Both the position numbers and the translations under genes were made by a program. Positions 9,562-17,496 of a stretch of DNA of 32,037 nucleotides are shown here, piece by piece. Position 1 is the stretch's first letter, and every line of letters begins with the position of its first letter. Origin of the DNA: Aquisalinus sp. (GTDB taxonomy: Bacteria; Pseudomonadota; Alphaproteobacteria; Caulobacterales; Parvularculaceae); assembly GCA_022763145.1 (NCBI GenBank), contig JALEGM010000155.1:1-32037 (forward strand). The letters are read 5' to 3'. The notes beneath the pieces are model-generated. The model made no database searches. It saw only the letters and a program-made list of their open reading frames with translations, and was not told where the DNA came from.

Positions 9562-10956
9562 CTAAGCAACTGACCGGATATGTTGTTTCATGACCTCAAG
9601 GTCATTCGGCAGTACTTTCAGGAACTCCTCACGGTTAAAGAGGTCTTCCAGACCTGTCGGCAAACTTGGCCTTGTGCCAGTTGCTTCTTCTACGACATCC
9701 GGGAATTTTGCCGGATGCGCTGTCGAAAGTGTCACCATGGGCCCAGTCGCCTCGCCTGCCGCCCTCGCCTTACCGGCAGCCACAAGGCCGACTGCCGTAT
9801 GCGGATCAATTAGCTGGCCTGTCACGGAACTTATCTGCGCCATCATGTCGCGACTTTCTGCCTCGTCTGCCGCATAGGCCGCAAAACCGTCCCTGATGAA
9901 ACTGAGCACATTCTCTGACAGGGTGAAATTGCCGTTTACTTTGAGATCGTTCATGAGCGTTGCCACCGCTGCATGATCTCGCCCCAACGCCTCACTCACC
10001 AATCTCTCGAAATTACTGGAAACCTGGATATCCATAGACGGAGAGATGGTCTTGTGCGTTTCTTGTGGCTCATAACGCCCTGTGGATAGCGTGCGCACCA
10101 GAATATCATTCAGGTTTGTTGCGATACATAACTTGTCTACCGGTAACCCCATGCGGGCCGCGACATAGCCGGCAAAGATGTCACCAAAATTACCTGTGGG
10201 CACAACGTAGGACATTCGGCGTGCAGGTCCGCCCAGACTGACAGAAGACGTAAAATAATACACTGCCTGCGCCATAATACGGGCCCAGTTGATTGAGTTA
10301 ATTGCGCCCAGCCGAATGTCACGGCGGAAAGTTTCGTCTGCGAACATCGCCTTTACCAGCGCCTGACAGTCATCAAACGTTCCCTGCACGGCGATGTTGT
10401 GAATGTTGTCTTCACGCACGCAGGTCATCATACGTCTTTGCGTATCAGAAACCCGGCCTTCGGGATGCAGAATGAACACGGTCACATTACGCAAGCCTCG
10501 CAAGGCCTCGATAGCTGCTGCCCCGGTGTCGCCGGATGTCGCCCCAACAATCGTCAGTCTCTCATTTCGCTGACTGAGAACATGCTCAAATAGCTGCCCC
10601 AGCAGCAGCATGGCAAAATCCTTGAAAGCAAGCGTCGGCCCATGCGCCAGTTCCAGGATCCAGTCTTCATTACCAACCTGTATGAGCGGCGCCGTTGCCG
10701 GATGTTTGAAGCGACTATAGGCGGCTGTGCACATTTGCCCGAGCGTTTCAGAAGAAATCTCGTCGCTGACAAAGGGCAGGATCACCTCATGCGCAACATC
10801 TGCATAAGGACGACCGGCAAATGCTGTAATCTGCTCAACAGATAATTGCGGCCAGCTTTCTGGCAGGAAAAGGCCACCATCGCTGGCCAGGCCCTGTAAC
10901 AGAACATCCGTAAAACTGCGGCCCATGTCCTGACCGCGTGTAGAATGATAACGCAT
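9562..10956 (-). CDS. thrC: threonine synthase
   Basis: MRYHSTRGQ N-terminus; LAHGPTLAFKDFAM PLP-lysine motif; GATSGDTGAAAIEA; VPTGNFGDIFAGYVA. Confidence 0.97.
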   Translation of the reverse strand: MRYHSTRGQDMGRSFTDVLLQGLASDGGLFLPESWPQLSVEQITAFAGRPYADVAHEVILPFVSDEISSETLGQMCTAAYSRFKHPATAPLIQVGNEDWILELAHGPTLAFKDFAMLLLGQLFEHVLSQRNERLTIVGATSGDTGAAAIEALRGLRNVTVFILHPEGRVSDTQRRMMTCVREDNIHNIAVQGTFDDCQALVKAMFADETFRRDIRLGAINSINWARIMAQAVYYFTSSVSLGGPARRMSYVVPTGNFGDIFAGYVAARMGLPVDKLCIATNLNDILVRTLSTGRYEPQETHKTISPSMDIQVSSNFERLVSEALGRDHAAVATLMNDLKVNGNFTLSENVLSFIRDGFAAYAADEAESRDMMAQISSVTGQLIDPHTAVGLVAAGKARAAGEATGPMVTLSTAHPAKFPDVVEEATGTRPSLPTGLEDLFNREEFLKVLPNDLEVMKQHIRSVA

Positions 10957-11006
10957 GTGAAATTCCTGGCTGCACTCGCCCGCCTATGCACGGACATGTT
11001 TCAACT

Positions 11007-12065
11007 TCAGTTACATAGAAGGAATTTATTCTCAGCGTAAGCGCCTATCAGCAGTTTTTGTCCCAGACGGATTGCTGAGGTCGCGCCAGAAAGAGAATTA
11101 CCATCATCCTGAAACACAGCTTCCGGAATTCCGGTCTCATCAATCGGGGTTTCGAGCCTGAGGATTCTGGACGGCGCAACATGCTCTGCATCAGCTCTGT
11201 GCTTGGCAAAGGCACGAGGTGCAGGAATTGAGCTGACAAGGAGCGCACCATCTTCAAGACGATTGATATTATCCGGGAAGCCATCAAGCAGCAGGCCTCT
11301 ACTCTTTACTATTACACCAGAGCTTAGGTTCCGGTCATAGATCGTTATGGCCTTGCCTGAGGTCTCTGCCACATAAAGCTGTGATCCATCAGCTGAAATC
11401 TCGAGACCATTAGCAAATTTGAGTTCGGTCGCAGCGTTACTTAAAGAGCTGCCATCATAGAACAGTATCGACCCGCCTGCATTGCCGAACAAAAACCCAA
11501 GCTCTGCCAGCACCCCCTTGCCAGCCCCTTGCGATGCGTTGCTCACATAAAATGACCGGGAGCCAACAGCCACGACACTATTTGGTGTCGTCAGGCGCGG
11601 ATCCCTCACGGTTTGGATGAGATCAAGCTGACCCGTTTCGCTAACGTCATAGATCAGGACAGCAGGATCCGCCGCATTCACGACAAACAACCGATGTACT
11701 CCCTCATCTTTGTACAGATCAATACCGAGAGGTTCAAATACTGTCGGTATGCCGCCCGTTCGGTCACGCCATGATGCCGTATCAAGAGGGTTTTCCGGGT
11801 CAAAGGCAATAATAGCACCTCGCACAGAGTCACTTTCATCTCGCCTGTCCATTGAAGACAACCAGACTCGCTCGAGAGATTCATCTGCAGCAAGGTCTTC
11901 CACACCGGGCACACCAACAACCGGGACACACTCTCCGGCATACTGGCTCTCAATGATTTCAAACATGTTCAGATGACGCATAGCCAGGAATGTCCCGGCG
12001 ATAGAGGCGACCGCGAGGAAAATCAGAACAACAGAGGAGACAAGAAAAGTACGCATGGGCTTCAC
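11007..12065 (-). CDS. paraoxonase/arylesterase-like six-bladed propeller protein with N-terminal hydrophobic anchor
   Basis: GVEDLA, TPNSVVAVG, FANGLEISADGSQLYVAE, FPDNINRLEDG and the C-terminus GNSLSGATSAIRLGQKLLIGAYAENKFLLC resemble PON family motifs. Confidence 0.8.
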   Translation of the reverse strand: MKPMRTFLVSSVVLIFLAVASIAGTFLAMRHLNMFEIIESQYAGECVPVVGVPGVEDLAADESLERVWLSSMDRRDESDSVRGAIIAFDPENPLDTASWRDRTGGIPTVFEPLGIDLYKDEGVHRLFVVNAADPAVLIYDVSETGQLDLIQTVRDPRLTTPNSVVAVGSRSFYVSNASQGAGKGVLAELGFLFGNAGGSILFYDGSSLSNAATELKFANGLEISADGSQLYVAETSGKAITIYDRNLSSGVIVKSRGLLLDGFPDNINRLEDGALLVSSIPAPRAFAKHRADAEHVAPSRILRLETPIDETGIPEAVFQDDGNSLSGATSAIRLGQKLLIGAYAENKFLLCN

Positions 12066-12273
12066 GTTTCAGCTCAGGCAAACAAAGCGCAACGCAATCA
12101 CCGGCGCAAGACAATGCATGTAATTCTCGTGAACATGACAAAAAATTAGGCTAGCCATCAGCCCCTCAAATTGTGGTCTAACCATAAGTAAGAAATTGCT
12201 TGCAAAGGAGGAAACCGCGCTTTATCAGGCGCGTTCCAAATTTTAACGCTATGTCCTTGATGGAGCGCAGCAC

Positions 12274-12492
12274 ATGAAAAAAGACATTCATCCAGAGTAT
12301 CACATGATTAATGTGGTCATGACAGACGGCACAACTTTCCAGACTCGTTCCACTTATGGTGAACCTGGTGCGACGCTGCAGCTGGATATCGACCCGACCT
12401 CACACCCTGCCTGGACCGGTGGCCCTCAGCGGGTTTCTGATAAAGGTCGTGTCTCAGCTTTCAAAAACAAGTTTGGGAACTTTGGCCTCTAA
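12274..12492 (+). CDS. rpmE: 50S ribosomal protein L31
   Basis: [29 protein letters not shown], typical L31 without zinc cysteines. Confidence 0.97.
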   Translation: MKKDIHPEYHMINVVMTDGTTFQTRSTYGEPGATLQLDIDPTSHPAWTGGPQRVSDKGRVSAFKNKFGNFGL

Positions 12493-12516
12493 GCTAGTCT
12501 TCTAAAGAGATATTAC

Positions 12517-12549
12517 AAAAAAAAGCCCGCATCAAATGCGGGCTTTTTT
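12517..12549. terminator. bidirectional rho-independent terminator between convergent rpmE and the DUF1465 gene
   Basis: A-run, GCCCGCAT-caa-ATGCGGGC stem-loop, T6 run. Confidence 0.93.
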
Positions 12550-12553
12550 GCTA

Positions 12554-13084
12554 TTACAGACCGTTTGAAAAAGCCGCCTGCAAGCTGCGCAGTTGCCCCG
12601 CAGCATCCCGCCCTGACAAGGGTGCCTGGTTGGATGCGAAGATATCCGCATCAATTCTTGATATACGCTGGTAGAGAAGACGCGTTTCCTCGCGCAGTTC
12701 ATGCAATCGTGCTGGTAGTTGCGCTTCTTCGTCTTCTACTTCTGACTGTCGTTTTGCTTCAGGCTTACCGAGACGGTACTTATCCTCTGCAGCCTCTGCG
12801 TAGCTCATTTCATTTTCACGCACGGCCCGCAGGACCAGCAACCACGAGGCAATCTGCATCAATCTCGTTGTCAGGCGCATTGATACTGCAGCATATGCCA
12901 GCGCTTCTGAGCGCGACAATTCTTTAGCCGCGTCTCGTCCTTCGCCATCAAGATAAGTAGCGGTCTCCTCGACCAGCTCCATCCCTTCGGCGAAAATGTT
13001 GTTGAACAGTTTTGACTGAACAAAGCCGCGCACCTGAGCGCTCTCAACAATCGTTTCTTCAGTTGGTTTTTCGTGTGGCGTCAC
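12554..13084 (-). CDS. DUF1465 family protein (start revised to GTG at 13084)
   Basis: ELVEETATYLDGEGRDAAKELSRSEALAYAAVSMRLTTRLMQIASWLL core; in-frame GTG 9 nt after GAGGAG; the longer ORF to 13369 extends past the divergent gene's start. Confidence 0.85.
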   Translation of the reverse strand: MTPHEKPTEETIVESAQVRGFVQSKLFNNIFAEGMELVEETATYLDGEGRDAAKELSRSEALAYAAVSMRLTTRLMQIASWLLVLRAVRENEMSYAEAAEDKYRLGKPEAKRQSEVEDEEAQLPARLHELREETRLLYQRISRIDADIFASNQAPLSGRDAAGQLRSLQAAFSNGL

Positions 13085-13236
13085 CAGCCTGCACTCCTCG
13101 AATTCAATTTCATACTCGCGCGTAATTGTCTTTGATGCAATCCAGCACCAGGTTTTTAGATTTTTGTTTTGATGCGTGTCCCGCTGCAGGCCTTTCAGAT
13201 GCAGCATTGTCACACACTGTTGAAACACATAGAGCA

Positions 13237-14004
13237 ATGGCCATGCCAGCAACCAGAACGCGAAAAAAGAGGTCGCCGTTTGTGCTTGGGGTAGATGGAT
13301 GCCCCAAAGGGTGGCTGGCTGTTCGCCTTTTCCCGCAAAAAGGGGGCAAACAGGTGCCAGAAGCCGCAATTTTCAGTAACTTTAACGCGCTGTTGCGTTC
13401 TGAATGGGGACAGGCACAAATCAGCCTGGTAGACATGCCAATAGGTTTGGCAGACCAGGGCAGGCGTGGCTGTGACACACTGGCACGGCGTCAACTGGGC
13501 AAAGGACGGGCATCCAGCGTCTTTCCTGCACCACGCCGTCCCATGCTGGATTTTGCGACCTATCAAGAAGCTAATGAGTGGGGCAAAGCCCAGGGCGAAG
13601 GGGCAGGCGGCGGGCTCTCGAAACAGGCATGGAATATACTGCCGAAAATTCGCGAGCTCGATGCCTGTATGACACCAGCATTACAGGTCCAAATCCGCGA
13701 GGCCCATCCGGAAGTCGCCTTTCTTCGATTGAATAATGGACAACCAGTATCAGCCGCGAAGCGAAAGCCGGAAGGCCGCGAAATCCGTTCAGCACTTCTA
13801 ACCGAAAATGGCTTCAAGCAATTAGGTGATATGTGGTCACAAATTGTCACCGCGCATGGCACTAAAGCGGCGCATCTGGATGACTTTTTTGATGCCTGCG
13901 CTCTTGCTTTAACCGCACAATCCATAAGCCTGGGTGATCAGGTATTACACCTCACAGAAGGACACATCGACAGCCGGGGATTGAAAATGGAAATCTGGGG
14001 TTAA
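13237..14004 (+). CDS. DUF429 family protein (likely start MAMPATRTRKK; ORF track opens at 13126)
   Basis: VLGVDGCPKGWLAV, LVDMPIGLADQGRRGCDTLARRQLG, SVFPAPRRP, LDDFFDACALALTA. Confidence 0.85.
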   Translation: MAMPATRTRKKRSPFVLGVDGCPKGWLAVRLFPQKGGKQVPEAAIFSNFNALLRSEWGQAQISLVDMPIGLADQGRRGCDTLARRQLGKGRASSVFPAPRRPMLDFATYQEANEWGKAQGEGAGGGLSKQAWNILPKIRELDACMTPALQVQIREAHPEVAFLRLNNGQPVSAAKRKPEGREIRSALLTENGFKQLGDMWSQIVTAHGTKAAHLDDFFDACALALTAQSISLGDQVLHLTEGHIDSRGLKMEIWG

Positions 14005-14006
14005 GA

Positions 14007-14213
14007 CTAGCTCTTGAAGAGTGCTTCAGCGGCGGCGGTTGCCCCTTGTCTTTTTTCAAGCGCCGCTTCGCAGCGACTGATTTCGCCTTTTAACAGTTCA
14101 ATGCGCTCGCCAAGCTCACTGACGGAAAGAGCGGAGAGATCCTGCCCGGTTAGTTCATCAATCAGACGCTCGCCCCGTGGATCGGTGACAGAAGCCTTCA
14201 AAACATCATCCAT
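14007..14213 (-). CDS. DUF1192 family small protein (start revised to MDDVLK)
   Basis: LTGQDLSALSVSELGERIELLKGEISRCEAAL; GAGAGGAGA SD upstream of the ATG at 14213. Confidence 0.85.
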   Translation of the reverse strand: MDDVLKASVTDPRGERLIDELTGQDLSALSVSELGERIELLKGEISRCEAALEKRQGATAAAEALFKS

Positions 14214-14295
14214 ACGCGCTATCTCCTCTCCACTCCATTCTGACAGTCCTGCCACCCCTGTCCAGTACCTGTCTGCAAACGAAAAGGCGATTTAT

Positions 14296-15288
14296 ATGAG
14301 CGACCAAAACCAGATGACGGCAATTGAGATCACGCAGGCGGGCGGACCGGAGGTGTTGCAACCTGCGCAACGCCCGATACCTTCCCCGGCTGATGGCGAA
14401 GTCCTGATCAAGCTCGCTGCTGCGGGCGTGAACCGTCCGGATGTTCTTCAGCGCATGGGATTTTACCCACCCCCGGAGGGGGCAAGCGACTTGCCTGGCC
14501 TTGAGGTCGCTGGCGAAATTATCCGTGTGGGTAATGGTATAGATGAAAATTGGATCGGTCGAAAAGTCTGTGCCCTGATGGCAGGTGGCGGCTATGCCGA
14601 ATATGCGGTAGCTGACGCCGGGCTATGCTTGCCTGTTCCGGCTGGCTTCACCATGGCGGAAGCAGCCGCTCTGCCCGAAACTTTCTTCACTGTCTGGACC
14701 AATGTTTTCGAGGATGGGGCATTGCAGGCAGGCGAGCGGTTGATGGTGCATGGCGGGACAAGCGGCATCGGCACGACAGCCATCGAACTCGCGACAGCTT
14801 TCGGATCAGAAGTGATAACAACAGCGGGGTCAGCAGAGAAATGTGAGACCCTGAGAGAAATGGGTGTGCTTGCAGCCTATAATTATAAAGAGGACGACTG
14901 GGAGAAGCTCATCACAGATGCGGGCGGTGTCGATGTGATTCTCGATATGGTTGGCGGCCCGTATGTGGCAAAAAACCTGAACTGTCTGCGCCCTGGCGGA
15001 AGACATGTATCTATCGCCTTTCTCAGCGGCATGACAGCAGAAGTAAACATTATGCAGATCATGCGCGGCAAGCTGACACTTACCGGCTCCACGCTAAGAG
15101 CGCGTAGCAATGGCGAAAAAGCCCGTATCGCTAGAGCGTTGGAGGAAAAAGTCTGGCCTTTGCTGGAGAGCGGCAAAATCAAGCCGGTCATCGACAGCAT
15201 CTTTCCGATGAAAGAAGCACACAAGGCACACACCCTGATGGAAGCCTCAACACATATTGGAAAGATTATTCTGACCACAGAGAGCTGA
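14296..15288 (+). CDS. NAD(P)H quinone oxidoreductase (PIG3/Qor family; start revised to MSDQNQMTA)
   Basis: AGVNRPDVLQRMGFYPPPEGASDLPGLEVAGEI; VHGGTSGIGTTAIELA; ORF continues with the standard MDR fold. Confidence 0.94.
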   Translation: MSDQNQMTAIEITQAGGPEVLQPAQRPIPSPADGEVLIKLAAAGVNRPDVLQRMGFYPPPEGASDLPGLEVAGEIIRVGNGIDENWIGRKVCALMAGGGYAEYAVADAGLCLPVPAGFTMAEAAALPETFFTVWTNVFEDGALQAGERLMVHGGTSGIGTTAIELATAFGSEVITTAGSAEKCETLREMGVLAAYNYKEDDWEKLITDAGGVDVILDMVGGPYVAKNLNCLRPGGRHVSIAFLSGMTAEVNIMQIMRGKLTLTGSTLRARSNGEKARIARALEEKVWPLLESGKIKPVIDSIFPMKEAHKAHTLMEASTHIGKIILTTES

Positions 15289-15296
15289 CAGAGCAC

Positions 15297-15965
15297 ATGA
15301 CTGAATATCTCGCACCAGGGCTGTTTCTGGTCTTGTGGATTGCTCATAGCTGGCTTGTTGAGCGCAGCCGCTGGCGCACACATGCCCTGTCCTGGCATAT
15401 GGAAGAAGAGCGTCGAAAATGGATGCAGACCATGGCCAAAAGAGAGCTGCGGATGATCGACACGAATATCATCAGTGGCTTACAAAGTGGGACGGCCTTT
15501 TTTGCATCCACCTCATTACTGGCTATTGGTGCTGCTTTTACTCTCTTGAACAATACGGACAGTTTTCTTGAAATTGCCCAGAGCCTGCCTGCGCTCGTTA
15601 GGACATCTGATCCGACTGCCTTTCAGATCAAAGCCATCGGTCTGATGTTGCTCTATGCTTATGCTTTCCTGAAATTTGGCTGGGCTTATCGTCTGTTCAA
15701 TTACGCTTCCATTCTGGTCGGCATGGTACCCATGCCCAACGATGAGGATCGACAGGAAGAAGTTGAGTCCTGCGTTGCCAAGGCAACCGCTATGTGCGTC
15801 GAAGCTGGTCGCGAGTTCAATCGCGGGCAGCGCGCCTTTTTTATTGCAATCGGCTATCTCGGCTGGTTTTTCGGGGATGTCTTTTTCGTCTTCAGCACTC
15901 TGTCCGTCTACACAATCATGGTCACACGCCAGTTCTTTTCGCCTGCTCATCACGCTGTTGATTAA
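15297..15965 (+). CDS. DUF599 family membrane protein
   Basis: Multiple hydrophobic helices; WMQTMAKRELRMIDTNIISGLQSGTAFFASTSLLAIG; LMLLYAYAFLKFGWAYRLFNYASILVG. Confidence 0.87.
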   Translation: MTEYLAPGLFLVLWIAHSWLVERSRWRTHALSWHMEEERRKWMQTMAKRELRMIDTNIISGLQSGTAFFASTSLLAIGAAFTLLNNTDSFLEIAQSLPALVRTSDPTAFQIKAIGLMLLYAYAFLKFGWAYRLFNYASILVGMVPMPNDEDRQEEVESCVAKATAMCVEAGREFNRGQRAFFIAIGYLGWFFGDVFFVFSTLSVYTIMVTRQFFSPAHHAVD

Positions 15966-16163
15966 GGCTCGCAAGACGCAATAACCCTGCATGCCAGAAA
16001 TACAGGTTGGCATGTCTCGCCAATCTGCCTATATGCAAGATGTCTCAAGACAGCTTCCCCGACATTCTGGTGGTAAGCAGGGCCGGAAAATTTCCGGTCC
16101 GGAGCATGAGCTATATTCAAGGCTGGAGAAAACCATGATCTGGCCGGAGCAAGGAGAACAATA

Positions 16164-16868
16164 ATGTCTGACGCCCCACTGATGCCAAAAGCAACGGCAG
16201 TCTGGCTGATTGACAATACGGCCCTGACTTTCGATCAGATCGCGGAATTCTGCGTGCTGCACCCGCTGGAAGTAAAAGGTATTGCCGATGGGGATGTGGC
16301 AGGGAGTGTCCGCGGCATCGATCCAATCACGCAGAACCAGTTGACTCGGGAAGAAATTGAAAAAGGCGAAGCCGATCCAAATTACAAACTGAAATTGCTG
16401 CGCCCGAAAACTGTTGTCGTCACCAAAGCCAGCAAGAAGAAGCCAAAATATACACCTGTGTCCAAGCGCCAGAACAGGCCGGATGCAATCGCCTGGATGG
16501 TGCGCAATCATCCAGAGGTAAGTGATGCACAAATCTCCAAACTTCTGGGCACGACAAAAAGCACGATCCAGTCGATTCGCGACCGGAGCCACTGGAATTC
16601 TGCGAACCTGGAGCCGCGGGATCCTGTAGCGCTTGGTCTGTGCAAGCAGATGGAACTCGACATGGTTGTGAAGAAAGCCGCCTCAAAACGTCCAGCGGCC
16701 CCTGCCCCGGATGAGGCTTCGGAAGGTCCGACATTAAGGCCGGCCGAAGAGACAACAGCACCGGCAGAATCGCCGGACGTACCCGAACAAACACCAGCAG
16801 AAGAAGTTGATGTGAGCAAGGTCTTTGCAAATTTCAGCGATCTGGGCAGCGAGAAATCAGACGGTTAA
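16164..16868 (+). CDS. trcR: cell cycle transcriptional regulator TrcR (DUF1013)
   Basis: MPKATAVWLIDNTALTFDQIAEFCVLHPLEVKGIADGDVA...DPITQNQLTREEIEKGEADPNYKLKL; AIAWMVRNHPEVSDAQISKLLGTTKSTIQSIRDR HTH. Confidence 0.93.
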   Translation: MSDAPLMPKATAVWLIDNTALTFDQIAEFCVLHPLEVKGIADGDVAGSVRGIDPITQNQLTREEIEKGEADPNYKLKLLRPKTVVVTKASKKKPKYTPVSKRQNRPDAIAWMVRNHPEVSDAQISKLLGTTKSTIQSIRDRSHWNSANLEPRDPVALGLCKQMELDMVVKKAASKRPAAPAPDEASEGPTLRPAEETTAPAESPDVPEQTPAEEVDVSKVFANFSDLGSEKSDG

Positions 16869-16930
16869 ACCACTCGTTTGACTGTTACCCTGGATGGGCC
16901 GAGACCCTCACGTGATATTAACATCTCTAG

Positions 16931-16967
16931 CTAAAGGGTTAATTTTACTAAACAAATTAACCCTTAG
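16931..16967. repeat. AT-rich inverted repeat AAGGGTTAATTT-tactaaac-AAATTAACCCTT
   Basis: Perfect 12-bp arms (16934-16945 / 16954-16965), extendable by CTA/TAG with a single bulged A. Confidence 0.85.
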
Positions 16968-16996
16968 TTAAAGTCACTTAACACGGTGTAAAACGC

Positions 16997-17028
16997 AAAA
17001 AGCCGCATCATAAGATGCGGCTTTTTTT
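16997..17028. terminator. bidirectional rho-independent terminator between convergent trcR and rpsU
   Basis: AAAAA GCCGCATC-ataa-GATGCGGC TTTTTTT. Confidence 0.93.
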
Positions 17029-17062
17029 GAATTCGTTAAGCTATTCAGCTATCGCAGGCTAC

Positions 17063-17272
17063 CTAAATCAGGCCCTCGCGTTGCATCCGCTTACGCTCCA
17101 GTTTGCGGGCACGACGAACGGCCTCAGCTTTTTGGCGCGCTTTACGCTCTGATGGTTTCTCGAAATATTTCCGGCGCTTCATTTCCCGGAAAGTACCTTC
17201 GCGTTGCATTTTCTTTTTCAGGGCGCGCAATGCCTGCTCGACATTGTTCTCGCGGACGACGATGTTAACGAT
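17063..17272 (-). CDS. rpsU: 30S ribosomal protein S21; non-canonical start (ATC at 17272, or CTG at 17278)
   Basis: Reverse-strand translation (M/I)[79 protein letters not shown] at 17281-17289; in-frame TAA at 17288-17290. Absent from the supplied ORF track. Confidence 0.93.
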   Translation of the reverse strand: MVNIVVRENNVEQALRALKKKMQREGTFREMKRRKYFEKPSERKARQKAEAVRRARKLERKRMQREGLI

Positions 17273-17292
17273 GGCCAGGGCCTCCTTTTAAG

Positions 17293-17319
17293 GCCTGTTC
17301 CGACGTGCCGGAGACAGGC
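17293..17319 (-). promoter_or_regulatory. stem-loop in the rpsU 5' leader abutting the SD
   Basis: Minus-strand RNA GCCUGU-c-UCCG-gcacgu-CGGA-ACAGGC, 3 nt upstream of AAAAGGAGG. Confidence 0.6.
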
Positions 17320-17496
17320 AATTCAATGGTAAACCGGCATTACCGGCAGTTTCGGTCGCCAGCGTGAAGCTGGCACAAAATAAGTGTTCCCTTGAAGTCT
17401 CCCTCAACGGAACTGGCCCCATAGCAAACAGCCATTGGAATGTCTACTCTCAACATCTATGTAAGGCGAAAGATATCACCCGAGAGGAGGCCACAA

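Noticed and set aside
16918-17040. TTAA cluster as a possible replication origin
   Set aside because: No DnaA boxes that I could recognise and no origin-associated neighbours such as hemE, dnaA or parAB; kept only as a candidate binding cluster.
17103-17291. 62-aa plus-strand ORF reported by the track
   Set aside because: Antisense to rpsU, which is the conserved gene here.
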